NCBI RefSeq assembly: GCF_000208745.1
Contig: NC_030850.1
Span: 8,877,536 to 8,941,535 of the forward strand
Origin: Theobroma cacao
Lineage: Eukaryota > Streptophyta > Magnoliopsida > Malvales > Malvaceae
DNA: 64,000 nucleotides
Direction: 5' to 3'
In this document: positions 1 to 12,310 of the stretch, one piece after another
Layout of the letters: every line of letters starts with the position of its first letter
Numbering within the stretch: position 1 is the first letter of the stretch
Program-made: the position numbers and the translations under genes
The notes under the pieces: model-generated
Databases searched by the model: none
Told to the model about the DNA's origin: nothing
The model's input: only the letters and a program-made list of their open reading frames with translations

Positions 1-191
1 TTTTGACACGCACACACTTGTATATAAACATTGGGTTGATGGAAGTCTCTGAGTGATGTTACTGATGGACTGAGTAGCTTTTACTACTAGGTATCTTGTA
101 CTCTTTGGAGACATTTAGTGAGATGGTGACAATGTAGTAACTCTATAAAGTAGATAGAAACAACAGAGCTGCTTGTATTATGGGGAAGATT

Positions 192-225
<34 letters not shown>

Positions 226-229
226 CNNN

Positions 230-280
<51 letters not shown>

Positions 281-3200
281 TACTCAGACCCAGACAGACA
301 ACAAACTAAAATTATGCAAATAATTAGACACTGTATAAATAGTTGCTAAATTTAATATTTGATACTTCATGATAACTTTTCCTTGATTTAGCTCTTTTAA
401 GATTCTGCAGATTTTGTGCCCCCATGAATGGTCAAGTGAGATATCATACTCTTTTTCATGTTTACAAATATATAATATATAATATACAAATGATTAAAAG
501 CAAACGACTAATCAATGTTTAAGGTTTCTTAACAAATCAACTTAGTTAATAGTTTAGTGTTTATCCATGCTTTTTGTGTAGCTTTTGCTCAATTCAATTA
601 ACATAATTAATGCGAATCTTTACGATGAGGGCGAAAACTAATGCCTAATTAATTAATTAACAATTCTTTCGTTTAACGTTAACAATGACAACAATTTTAC
701 TAATGCCCCACTGATTTTGCTTTTCTTTAGTGCAGACGATCTTTGCAAGGCTAGTTTTGAGATTTTGCATCTGCATTTGTAGTTGCCCTTTGTACCTTCA
801 ATAGATTGCATGTTGTCCAATATCAGATTTTGTGGGACAGTAAGTTTATTCCATTTGCAATATATACTTTAGTTTTCAGATTAAAGATTTGGTTCGAGGT
901 AAAGTTTTGTTGGGTTCATCAAATGGCTGAGCTTTAGGCATCAAAAGAATACATTTTTTTTCTTTAAAACTTTGTATTTTTTTAAGTTTCTATTTTACGC
1001 TTAAAAGTTCACGTGTTCTTGTCTCTCTTGTTCATCATCTTCTCTCCATCGATTCTATATAGTATAGTATAGCTCTTCCTTTAGTAATTATTATTTGAAA
1101 TGTTGGCTAAGGCGATGTATATGGAGAAACATTCTTGGAATGAAGGTAGGGTTCTTTCTTTTCTTTTTCTAGACCAACTTATGTAGAAAGTATGCCAAAT
1201 TTCTTCTACATTTTCATATAAGAAAAATGTAATTTTGCCTTTTGTCGACCATTTCTATACATAAAATTGCATGACCAACAAGACATTAGAGAAAAATACT
1301 TAGAAAAGGTGCAAAACTATCAAAATTCAACCAAGTAGATTAAAATTCCTCAGAGTCAATAACATTAGGGTCATTAGGAGTTCCACAGCCTCGCCTTTTT
1401 TTCAACTTGGATATTTCAGTTTACTTTTCGACTAGGACAATTTACATCAATGTTTCTCGTTTAAGGTCCCTATATATGTACCAAAGAGATCGAGTCACTA
1501 TATGTTTCCTCCTAGCTTTATCAAGCACCAATGAATTTGTGTTATTATGTTATCATTTGAATTTGTAGACAACCTCATTTGCCATCTTTCTTGGAATCAC
1601 GTACGGTCGGTTTTAAAAAGTTTAAACATTCCTTTCAGGACTTTTAATTAGGACATATCAATGTATGGCATTCATGAGCTTTTACATGTCAGTTCTCATT
1701 TATGAACATAATTAAGCCTTTCTTAGATATATTGGTTAGTTACAAAAAATTAAGGAAAAGAAATATCTTTCATCCCTTTTACCCACTCTACTCAAATATT
1801 AAGATCTGAATCTAAAACCTCTATCTTTGTTTAGGAGGAAGATACTATTAGGCTAGTCACTTAAATAAACCTAGGCCTTCAACATGCACATAGTAATTGC
1901 AATTTTGGAAGTACTGCTTTGATAGAAGGCAAATCCTACTTGTTAATTTGTTTCTTTGGTTTGTTGCTGCACGTATACCTACAACTTAGCATTTTGGTGT
2001 TTTGACATTATTGCGATTTTATTTTCATTTTACATACATACACATGTAAGATACGTGTATGTACATGTGTACATATATACACACACGCACGTATAAATGC
2101 TTCATGAAAAAAAAAGAGAGATTTGCTATATATCCAGATAAAGCTGTGCAGACATGTTGAACTGATGATGTAGTTTCATGCAGGATTACATGACAAAAGA
2201 ATCAAATGGAAGGGGATTGTTAAAAGATAAAATCAATTGAAGATTCAGCTCAGTTTGGGGTTTTCAGCATTTTGTACTTGCCAATAGCTATAATTAAAGG
2301 GAGTTGGGTGTACATAACTCTCTTCGCGTGCTGGTTAAGAGTCTCCATTTTGTTTGTGTTATGGTTATTTTTGTAAGCTCTTAGTAGATGATCACCAACT
2401 CTTTACATGAATATGTCCATTTTATGCCTAAACTTCCTATTCCAAATATTCATAATAATGATCATATCATAATATATATTCTCTGTCCCTTAATATGCAC
2501 ACCTAATTGACATCCATCTGTCGTTATTAGCTTCCGTTAATTTCCTGTACGTTAAACCCTATTGTCCATTCCCATATTCCATGTTATTAATTCAGAATGG
2601 TATACGCTCTGGGCTTTCGATTAATGTTGGCTTGCTTTGCCATTAAACTTCTAAGAGCACCCAACAGCGAATGCCTCTCCACCACTTTCAAATGGAATAT
2701 ATATTGCATTTGAGACCAAAAATGATGAGAAAGCATGGCTTCATTCGGTGAGCATACATACTACTTTCAAAGAAAAACAATCGAAAAATGAAGGGCCTGC
2801 TTAGATCGGTCATGCAATATTAATATATCTTAGGGTTTATTACTTCGTATCTTACGAAAGGGTGTCTCTTTTTTTGTCCTTAAGTCGAATTTATAGAAGG
2901 CTTTTCTGTCGGTTTTTTAGTACTTTCATCCTTTTTTTTATTTATAATTTCACTAAACATCAATAAATACAAACATATTTCATGTAATATATAATATTTT
3001 TTTTTTGAAAAGCAAAATGAGAAGTTTCATTACTTGAAAGAATGTAATATATAATATATAATTGTGTCATACAAACAATTACGTAAATGTTAACAACATA
3101 TCTTAAACTAATGCAAATTTCTTTTACCATTGACAGTTTATTGTAAATTCATTTATAAATAATTCTTCTACAAATATTTATTATCAATTTCTATAAATTT

Positions 3201-5244
3201 GAATTTTTTTCGATTTTAATTCTTATATAGTATCTTTTTAACTACTCATCCCAAGTACTTTTCAAGAAAAAAAAAAAACAACTCATCCTAAGCACCTTGT
3301 GAACTAAGCTTTGTCCCAGCTTCCTATATTTGAAAATTCTTTATTTTTGAGTACTTAAAAATATTTGTATGTATGGTTAATAACTGAATTATATTATGCA
3401 TATTTATTTTGATTGAACTAAGGTATTAGATACTCCAAATTTTGGATACATTAATTTATGAAGTATGTTGCATGTTGATAATTGTTGAGGGAATAATGGG
3501 ATATCTCTAGTGAAAGAGGAGGATGTCCTCGATAAACGAGCGCTGTTAAAATAAGATTAATTATTGGAACAAATTTTTTATTTGAAAAACCGTGACTAAT
3601 TCATTACCAAACCAGTGGTCAACAAATCAAGTCATGGACCATCACTTCTTTCCCCGCCCCACCACCACCCCCCCCGCCCCCGGGCCCCATGGGAGCAGTG
3701 GCTTCTTTCCATGGAAAAGAGAAGTATCACCTATGAAAAGACATGAGGATGAAAAGAAGAGAAATAAAGACCTTATCACTTCATACACAGAATATAGCTA
3801 GAGCTACTACTGTACTACCTTTGTGTGTTGCCTGCATTAATACCTTTATCATGGTAATTTTTTTTGTAATGCAAATCCCATGAATGAAATCAATACAGAT
3901 GCCTTTGAAAAAAAAAAAGAACATAGCCAGTTTTCATGCTTCTAACAAGACTCGATGGGTAAAAACAGATGGAATCGACACCAATTAAATGGTGATCTGG
4001 TCATTAATTTTTTAACAGTATAGGAAAAGACAAGACTAAAGTAGCTTTGGCTGAAGAAAGCAAATCACAAGAAATTAAGCATTGCTCCGTATCATAGTGA
4101 GTGCTAGTATACGTAGGTAGAAAATTTGCAATGGTCCTTCAAGTATTTAATTAATGAACTTTGGGTTGCTACTTAGGGGTTGGGAATTATTATTTCCAAA
4201 GCAGTAGCTTTTCTTCTATAAGAAAGGTATTGGAAGATGGGGATTTGGCATATTTAGAGACTGCTATTACCGGTTTATATGTGTTCCTTCGAGGGGGAGC
4301 ATGCTTAAAAACTCTTTTCTTAATATTGCAGAAACCAAAGTGAAACTGACCTCTTAACAGCTGCCAATGGTTATAAAAATTTAGCCTCTTTCTAATTGAA
4401 GCCAAAAGTTTATCTTTTTCTTCGAGCTTCGAGCCCTTTGGATGGATAGCATTGAATTAAAGGAACAAACCCTTACCCTTTCCTAAATCTAACTTCCTAA
4501 ATTAAACCTACTTTTGTTAATTACAGGGCCCCATTAACTTGGCTAGTCCATGAAAATAATCAAAACTCAATTAGAATTTATCGTTGTTTTAATATAATAT
4601 ATGTACTAGAAGGAAAAAGAAACTCCTACATAAGATGAAGAATCTAGGAGGAAATGGTATGACTGCATATCATTACATTCAATGAATCCCTGTACTGAGG
4701 ATTGAACCTTTTGTCTTCGCACATAAATCTCGTCACTTTCATTGGATTAATCAATAAATTTAGTATCCTTAATAACGCGGCAAACTTGACTTATAGGCGC
4801 CTAGTGACTTACCCTTTGCATGCGGAGAAGGCCTAGACCCTTTGATAATTGATCTGAAGCCACTATTTCCCTGTTTAAGTTCACGAGTTTGAATGATCCA
4901 TTCTTCATCTACTAACTGTTTTTCAACAATTTTATGCATTTTTTTTTAATTTTTTACTTTGATGGTTTTGGCTTCTTTAGGCTAATTAAGGGGGGAAAAT
5001 AACTTAGGGATTTATCTGGTGTTAATTACAATTAAAATTTAGGATATCTTTTATAAGGCTTAAATATGAAAAAAAAACTCTTGAACTATTTCACTTTCTT
5101 TTTTTATATTCAAAATACATGTTTTCTTTTATTTTGTACTCACACAAGCCCTTAACTCTATTAAAATCATTGATTATATCAATTGATTTTTTAATCCACA
5201 TTACATATAACGTGGCTTGATAACGTGACAACATGAGAGTTGGT
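1..5244. other. AT-rich intergenic region without a supportable gene
   Basis: The short open frames here have low-complexity or proline/serine-rich translations and no recognisable domain; one runs through the C-rich patch near 3660-3690. The region contains a CT/CA microsatellite near its left end and long A and T runs. A G-box core (CACGTG) lies at 1010-1015, upstream of a possible two-exon mini-ORF that is described as a finding. A left half of a foldback-like repeat (motif AGGCTTAAATATG) may begin near 5058, just before the LINE. I see no RNA gene. Confidence 0.6.
191..280. repeat. Compound CT/CA microsatellite with unresolved bases
   Basis: A long run of CT dinucleotides is interrupted by three Ns at 227-229 and passes directly into a CA run near 264-279. 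The Ns show that the repeat length was not resolved in the assembly, so the true size is unknown. Open frames running through it, with Glu-Arg repeats on the minus strand, are artefacts. Confidence 0.95.
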
Positions 5245-5267
5245 TGCAGTTATTGAATTGTTAACAA

Positions 5268-7870
5268 TTGATGAGAGAGAAAGATCAAGGTGCTCGGAAC
5301 ATGAGCAAAAGTTCTTGGAACCATAATGAAGGTGGCCGGAGGTGGCTCGAGAGCCTTCACTCAATGTTTAGAGACAACTTGAGCAAAAGGCTTTCATGGA
5401 CAACCATTAAGGGAGCATTTGAGGAATATGGAAGAGTGGTTGATGCCTATATTCCTCGAAGGGTTGTTGAAGACAAGTCCAAGGGAGTAAACTTTACTTT
5501 TGCTCATTATTGCAACAAAAACAAAATGGAACAAGCACTCAAGTGAGGGGTCACTAATCGATTGATGGGAGAGTTGTGGTGCGAAAGGTTCAACCGTGGA
5601 GAAAGCCGATGCTGGCAAAGGCGAAAAGTGTAACAAATAGAGGTGAAAAGGTTCTTAGAACTAAAAAATATAGAGTTGACGAAATGATGTTTAAAAATGT
5701 TGTCACAGGTGGGAAAAAAGACACTAGTAAGACTTTGGGGGGTGTCAATCAAGCCACGATGTCCAAGTCAAGTACAAAAGAGAAGTCGAATAAAATAGCA
5801 AAGTGAAATTATGGCAATATCTCGAAACAAACAGCAGGACAGAAACCTTCAGGTCAACTTGGTTTTAGGAATGCAACAGTGAGCACCAACATTCCAGATG
5901 AGGCAATGGACTGGGTTAAGTTTAACACAATAGGAAAACTATGTAGAAAACTAGATTGCGGGCTAGTGCAAGATAGGTTGATGAAAGAGGGTTTCTCTGT
6001 CCAAGTAAGGGACGTGGAAGGACTCGCAATGTTGGTGACCTTTGAAACATATGATGAAATGGTTGTAATTCTGGAGAATTACTAGAACACTTTTGAGAAA
6101 TGGTTTGAATCACTCATACTAGTAGATATATCAAGAACAGAAAGTGAAGTGATGATTTAGATTAAGCTTGAAGAGGTCCCAATCAAGCTCTAGCATCCTA
6201 ATACTTTTAAAGCAATGATAAACTATTAGGGTGAGCTAGTAAGGGTGGACAGAACTACCTTTAAAAAAGAAAGGCTGGACAGAGCTTTGTTGTTGGTGAA
6301 AGTCAATAGTAGGTTCACTATTCCATCAAGCGTAATGCTTAAGGCGGAATGGAGAATTCATAATGTTTACGTGAGCATCGCTAGGGATGAACTTAATGAT
6401 AACTTAAAGGTTTACTCAATTGACAAAGTGGTCCAACTAGAGGGTAATTATGGTAAGGTTATTTCAGAAGTCCAACAATAGTTCATTAGAAAAGCTCTAA
6501 TCATGGAGGTTGACCAATTAACCACAATAAACAAGTTAATTGACGTTGAGATACAAGATTGTACAATATTAGGAAGAGAGCTAGCGAATTTCAAATTAAA
6601 GTCATTTTGTAGAAAAAAATGTTCTGACAAGTCAAGGGACAAAAGGTGAGATTTGAGGAATAAAGAAGTAGAATCTCAGAGCTTAAAAAAGGAACCAAGC
6701 ACTGAAAAGGTGGATAAAGGTTAAAAAAAAGAGTAGAAGGAAGGAAATATTGGAAGAAAGGAAGTGATAAGCAATGTGGAAATGAAAAGAAATGCCAGTA
6801 CTCAAAAAAGATGGTCATGGGTTGGGGCAATAATCGAATTGGAGTATAGGCTATAGCCCACAAAGAAATTTTATGCTGTTGAAGAAAATTCGAACTAATG
6901 GGTGACAAATTCAAACTCAATCTTAAAAGAAAAGGGCCCCAAAAGATTATTCTATTAATGGAAGCCAAATGGGAGGCTTAATGTTTAATTGCTTTAGTAG
7001 GCCTACGGGTATTGTTAGGCCGAATGGTAAGATAGAGCTAGGGGTCATGGATCAAAACTTGGGGGAAGAATTAGCCAGGCAACTAATGGACCAAAGCAAC
7101 AATGGTTTTAAAAATTCACTTCACAGCTTGCTCCGTTCATCAAGTCAGAATATGAGAGAACCACAGCACTAAAGTGAATAGGGAAATGAGCTTGATAATT
7201 TGGGCAAAAAGTTTGATTTGTCTAATGGCATTATGGAAGGTGGCAGTGCTAAGTTGGCAAGTCAACCAATGTTAGATCCGCAAGCAATATGAATATGGAG
7301 TTAACATGCTCTATAGAAGGAAACAGGAAAGGCCACCCAAGCGAAGAGTTGAACTTGAAACTAAGTTCAAATAATGAAAGATGGATCAAAATAACCATGC
7401 GACGAAGCAAAAAGGCGAGAAACTATTTCAAACATTTCTCTTCAGATTTGTTAAAAGAATAAAAAGGGGTCAAGTGAGGGTGGTAGTAGTTATGAGAAAC
7501 ATAAAGCTAATGGAAAAACTAGAACAACCTCACCAAAATCAAGCAAATCTAGCAGAAGAAAAAGAAAGGTAAGAGAAAAAACAGATGAGGAAATAAAAGC
7601 TATTGATGTGGAGGAAGAAGTTCATATTGATAAGTCCATTTCAAACTCCAATATTCGAAGCAGAAATCTAGCAACAAGAAGTGAGGCAGAAAAAATTTAG
7701 GATCTAATGAAAAAATTGGGCTTAGCTTTTAAAAAGGATAAAGAATCAGTCATCCAAAGACTAGTGAAACTAAACAAGGCAGATAGAGGGAAAGGCACGT
7801 ACCACCTCCAGATACAGCTTAGAAAAGTAAGACATGCTTTTTAGCTACTTTTTTCTTGTTAAGTTGTTTC
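5268..7870 (+). pseudogene. LINE ORF1 remnant (RRM-like, gag-like)
   Basis: The best-preserved part is 5268-5546 (92 residues), which reads as an RRM-like domain. It has a segment like LSWTTIKGAFEEYGRVVDAY followed by a basic/aromatic strand resembling RNP1 (KGVNFTFAHY). Further open pieces at 5576-5806, 5879-6085 and 6245-6481 continue the ORF1-like region in different frames, separated by stops. The 6600-7870 part is rich in Lys, Glu, Asn and Gln, as is usual for the linker of plant LINE ORF1 proteins. Intact family members bind the element RNA. This copy cannot make a full product. Confidence 0.65.
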
Positions 7871-7878
7871 ACGAATCT

Positions 7879-8590
7879 TATGAAATTGATTACGTGGAAC
7901 ATTAAAGGGCTAGGGCAGAGAGTAAAGAAAAAGAGTTGTAAGGCAGTTGGTGTTGAGAAAAAAACCCGATAAGTTGTTCCTACAAGAAACAAATTAGAGA
8001 TAGTTGAAGATAAAGTGGTTAGGTCAATTTGGGAGAGTAATCCATATCAGCACAAAATGGTAGCCTCATAGGGTGCATCAAAAGGGTTATTAGCAATGTG
8101 AAGTGATGAATTTTTTGATATCTAATAGAGCATTGAGTCTAGGTGCTTCATACTGCTTGTAGGAGTAGTGAAGAAATAGAACTTTAGATGCGGGATAGGC
8201 AATATCTATGCTCCGAACATGGATAGTGAGAGACAAAGACTTCGGGAAGAAATTCAGGGAATAATAAGCTCTATAAGTGGATCATGGTGTATATGGGGCA
8301 ATTTCAATGTCATCATTAGTAGGAAGGAGATAGTAGGTAAAAGTTAAAATGGTCATACCATCGACCAGTTTAAGAGATGAATTGAGGTTATGGAGCTAAT
8401 TGACTTACCGATGAATGAAGGTGAATTCACTTATAAGAATTTTAAGGAAAATGAAACGTTTAGTAGGCTTGATATATTTTCAGTACGTAAGGGGATTTTG
8501 AATGGGTTCGATGAACTTGTGCAGAAAAGATTACCGTCTTCATTGTTAGATCATAATCCGATAACCCTAAGGGAAATAGGAATGGACTGA
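7879..8590 (+). pseudogene. LINE ORF2 endonuclease domain remnant
   Basis: Translation from the ATG at 7879 begins MKLITWNIKGLG, the typical first strand of the LINE AP-like endonuclease, which holds the metal-binding Asn. Further landmarks, read across stops, are a GNIYAPN motif near 8195, a WGNFNVI motif near 8293 (the usual GDFN, with Asp replaced by Asn), SRLDIF near 8464 and LLDHNPI near 8544 (the SDHNPI catalytic motif with Ser changed to Leu). Several in-frame stops and changed catalytic positions mean it is inactive. In intact elements this domain nicks target DNA to prime reverse transcription. Confidence 0.8.
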
Positions 8591-8599
8591 GGACTAAAA

Positions 8600-11500
8600 C
8601 CCTTTAGGTTTTTTAACCACTAGCTTGACGAGCATACCTTTGGGCATATGTTTAAGAGAGCTTAGGAGGAAGCAGAGAGTGATAGAGGTAAATAGTGAGA
8701 TATTTCGAGGAGATTAAAGGAAATCAAACCAATGTTTAAGGAGTGGCAACGAAAAGAGTTAAGTAATGAGCAAAAGAAGGTGGTGGAAATTGAAAAAATC
8801 ATTCAAGATGCAAAAGAAGAAATAGTACGGGGAGATAGGCCTCAAGAGTGGAGGGATATTGTGAGGACCAAGAAAGGTGAATTATGAAAACTCCATAAAG
8901 ATGAGGAAAGAGAATAGCATCAGAAGTCAAGGGTCAAATGGTATATTAAAAGGGATAGAAACACTATGTTTTTTTCACTCAGTTGCATCATCGAGAAAGA
9001 GGTCTAACTTTATTCCATGTCTCAAAATAGAGAATCAAATTATAAAAGAGCCAAAATAGTTAAAGGATAGTATTGCCAACCTTTTTGAGATGATTTATAG
9101 AGAGGACCATGTAGCTAAGGTTAAAAAGTTGGGTGACACATTTAAGGTCTTTGAGAGGAATAAAGCATGCAAGTTGGAGAAGGAGTTTACTAAGAAATAA
9201 ATGTGGTGGCCATTGACTCATGCGATGGGAATAAAGCTCCGGGGCCTGACGGGTTTAACTTGAATTTTTTAAAAGTCAAAGGTAGGTGATTAAAAAAAAG
9301 TTAATGAGCTTTATAGGAAAATTTTTTGAGATTGGGAACATTGATGGATATGCTAATGCCACGTTCATCACCCTTATACCCATATACAATACCTCGAAGA
9401 GCATCAAGGATTACCGATCAATAAGTCTAGTGGGAAGCATAAAAGGAAAACAATTAGTGGATTGTGCTCTTATAGCAAATGAAGTGGTGGATGTCATGAG
9501 GAAAAACAAAGAATGAGGCTATTTTTTAAGATTGATTTTGAATAAGCTTATAATACAGTCAATCAAGACTTTTTTTATTTTATATTAGGAAAAATGAGGT
9601 TTGAAGAGAGATAGAGAGGTTAAATTAGTGTGCATCTTTACAACTAGAATTTCAGTTCTAGTGAACGAAGTTCCTACTAGGCAGTTTATGATAAGGAAAG
9701 AACTAAAACAAAGGTGCCCACTCTCCTCTTTTCTTTTCAATTGTGTAGCCGAAGCGTCGAATGTTCTTATGAGTGAGGCGATTAAATCAAGAGAATGCAA
9801 AGGAATTGATATTGGAAATATCTCTCACTTGTAATTTATGGATGATACAATGATTAAGTGCACGCTAGAATGGAATTTGATTAGGAATGTGAAGTAGATC
9901 TTGAGGAACTTCCAATTAATCTCAGGTTTATGGATTTTGTGTTAGGAAAGATAGGGTTTGAAGAGCAATGGAGAGGTTGGATTAGAGAGTGCATTTTTAT
10001 GACTAGAATTTCAATTCCAGTGAATGGGGTTCTTACTAGGTAGTTTATAATAAGGAGGGGACTAAAGCAAGGATGCCCGCTCTCCCTTTTTTTTTTCAAC
10101 TATGCAGCTGAAGCGTTGAGTGTTCTTATGAGTGAGGAGGTTAAATCAAGAGAATGCATCGGAATTGATATTGAAAATATCTTCCACTTGTAATTTATGG
10201 ATGATAAAATGATTATGTGCATGCCAAAATGGAAGTTGATTATGAATGTGAAGTAGATTTTGAGGAGCTTCCAACTAATCTCAAGTTTGTGCATTAATTT
10301 CCAAAAAAATAGTCTTTTTGGAGTGGGTGTTGAGGATAGGTTGGTAGAGGAATGAGAGAGTAAGATTGGATGTAAAAGGGAGAGATTCTCCTCGAAATAC
10401 TTAAGCCATTCCATAAGGGTCAAAACAAACTCGAAGGAGATGTGGAGACTGATGGTGAAGAAATTTAAAAGTAGACTAGCAGGATGGAAAGGTAGGCTAC
10501 TGTCTTTGGGGGAGTCGTGTTACACTTATTAAACCGATCCTTACTAGTCTACTAATTTTCTTCATGTCCTTATTTAGAATGCTGATAGGGGTAAGTCAAA
10601 AGTTGGAGCATATCCTAAGGAGATTTCTTTAGTGTGGGACATTGAAAACTGGGAGGATTTATTTTGTGGATTAAGGATCAATTTGTACTTATAAGGAATT
10701 TAGTGGACTTAGATAGATTGATCTTCAGACAAAAATATGAGATTACTTAATAAATGGATATGAAGATATGAGAATAAGCGAAATAGCTTGTGGAAGCGGG
10801 CATTGGTAGACAAAGAAGAGAGTGATCCTCATGGGCTAATCCTAAATCTAGAAAAATTGAATAAGCAATCCTTCATTTGGAATAATATTATTAAACCTAC
10901 TAGAAAATGAGAAAAGGGTAGCTTGATCATTCGGGAGGGGTTGGGCTTCATTTTAGGTATAGGGGAATGGTCAGATTTTGTGGAATAAAGAGTGGATTGA
11001 AGGGTATATTTTACGACAGACATTTCTAAGGATTTACTCACTCGCCATTAACAAGAGTGGGAAAATAAAGGAGTTCGATTAGTGGGTGGAAGGGGAATAG
11101 AGGTATAGAGTGGAGTTGAAAAGAAATCTATTTGGGTAGGAAGAGGAACAATGGGAGCAACTACTTATGATCATTAATCAAAATCTTGTGGCGAAAGGGT
11201 ATGAAAATACAGTTGTATGGAAGTGAAAGTCGAGTGGAGAATACTCAGTGAGTTGGTATAGTCGATTTATGGCTAAAAAGAAAAGAGTTCGGAATGAACA
11301 ATAAAGGAAGGTTTGGTTAAGGATTGCCCAGATGAAAGTTGAAATTTTTCACTTGAAAATTCTTAGAGGTAGGGTGACAGTTAAAGTTAAGTTAGTTAAG
11401 AGAAGCTTACTTAGAGCAGACTCTACAATGTGTGTCCTTTTGTAAGGTTGGTGAGAAAACAGTTGACCATCTATTTTTTTGGATTGGTTGAAAGTTGGAA

Positions 11501-11780
11501 AGTTTGGTCGAGGTGGACCAATTTGTGGGGCATTAAATGGGTGGCACATTATATAACTATAAACTTCTTCCTTGACTGGAATGAACTAGTCCTAATGAGA
11601 GACAAGAGAGTATGGCACATGGCCTTTTATGCTATCACTTGGTCTATCTGGCTAATGAGGAATGAGGTAACGTTCCGTGGTAAGATATGGGATATTGACC
11701 AATGTCTTAATTTAGTAAGAGTACAGGGTAGCATGGTGGGCAAAGGCAAAGTGCCTAAGAGATTTCCATCAACTAAACGA
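8600..11780 (+). pseudogene. LINE ORF2 reverse transcriptase and C-terminal domain remnant
   Basis: Reverse transcriptase motifs are recognisable. NATFITLIPI..SIKDYRSISLVGSIKGK lies at about 9350-9450 and corresponds to the usual PISLVGSLYK block. GLKQ/ELKQ.CPLSSFLFN lies near 9700, and FMDDTMIKC, the catalytic YADD equivalent with its two Asp residues, near 9835. The segment from 11430 to 11789 contains a 119-residue open stretch matching the C-terminal zf-RVT-type region of plant LINEs, rich in Trp (WSIWLMRNEVTF). The reading frame is broken many times. The catalytic core appears twice because of the internal duplication at 9585-10298. Confidence 0.8.
9585..10298 (+). repeat. 357-bp tandem duplication inside the LINE reverse transcriptase
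   Basis: Two adjacent copies run 9585-9941 and about 9942-10298, each starting at TTAGGAAARATRRGGTTTGAAGAG. The period of 357 bp equals 119 codons, so the duplication keeps frame. Each copy holds the LKQ.CPLS block and the FMDD catalytic block. The copies differ at scattered bases (I estimate 85-90 percent identity by eye), so the duplication is old. After unit 2 the frame continues into the expected downstream text (INFQKNSLFGVGV), while unit 1 breaks off at the junction. Confidence 0.85.
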
Positions 11781-11849
11781 TACTATTAGGTATCTTAAAT
11801 TTAAACTGCTTACTATTAAAGTAGCCAAGATAAGGAGGAATGTGTAGTG

Positions 11850-12262
11850 GGAACCACCCAACAAGGGATGGCTTAAATACAATGTAGATGGAGCAGCTAG
11901 GGGGAGCCTAGGTCAAGCTACCATAGGAAGAGTATTAAGAGATAAGGCAAGAGCCATGAAACTATTATTCTCAAAACCTGTGGGAGTCACTGAAGCCAAT
12001 GTAGCCAAAGTGTTGGCAATTAAGGAAGCCTTCAAATTGTTTCAAGCTTCAAAATGAGTAGGGAGTCACTACCTTAATTGAGAACGATTCAAAGAATGCT
12101 ATCAATTAGGTCCAACATCTTGAGAAAGCCCCATAAGGGATAAAGAGAGAGATTCTAGGCTTTGATGGTATCAAGAATAAAACAAGGGAGTGGCAAGTTA
12201 GAAAGGTTTCTAGGGAAGCTAACGGGTTGGTAGATGAGTTTGCTAAGTCGAGGGTTTAGAGA
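11850..12262 (+). pseudogene. LINE C-terminal RNase H domain remnant
   Basis: The translation PNKGWLKYNVDGAARG near 11860 is the first strand of an RNase H fold, with the catalytic Asp in the NVDGA motif. It is followed by ATIGRVLRD and, after about 25 residues, a segment like EANVAKVLAIKEAF holding the conserved Glu helix (AE.xAL). Stops and frameshifts follow. Plant L1 elements of the subgroup that acquired an RNase H carry it in this position. Its role would be to remove RNA from the RNA-DNA hybrid. This copy is not functional. Confidence 0.75.
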
Positions 12263-12310
12263 TAAAGAGATCTCATTGTAGTCTAGGACTAGTCAACGGA
12301 GGAGAATTTT

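Larger units (their letters stand above)
5245..12310 (+). mobile_element. Decayed L1-type LINE with ORF1, ORF2 and C-terminal RNase H
   Basis: The order of domains is that of plant non-LTR retrotransposons: a gag-like ORF1 starting with an RRM-type fold, then ORF2 with AP-type endonuclease, reverse transcriptase, the C-terminal zinc-finger-like region and an RNase H domain. Every domain is broken by stop codons and frameshifts, so the element is dead. No target-site duplication could be fixed. The A-rich stretch at 12530-12640 may be its tail, which would place the 3' end about 300 bp further right. The start is set just before the first ORF1 codon and could lie further left. Families of this type amplify by target-primed reverse transcription. 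Confidence 0.85.

Noticed and set aside
3592..3801. 69-residue plus-strand frame with a Pro-rich patch
   Set aside because: The frame runs through a C-rich low-complexity stretch and has no similarity I recognise and no gene context.
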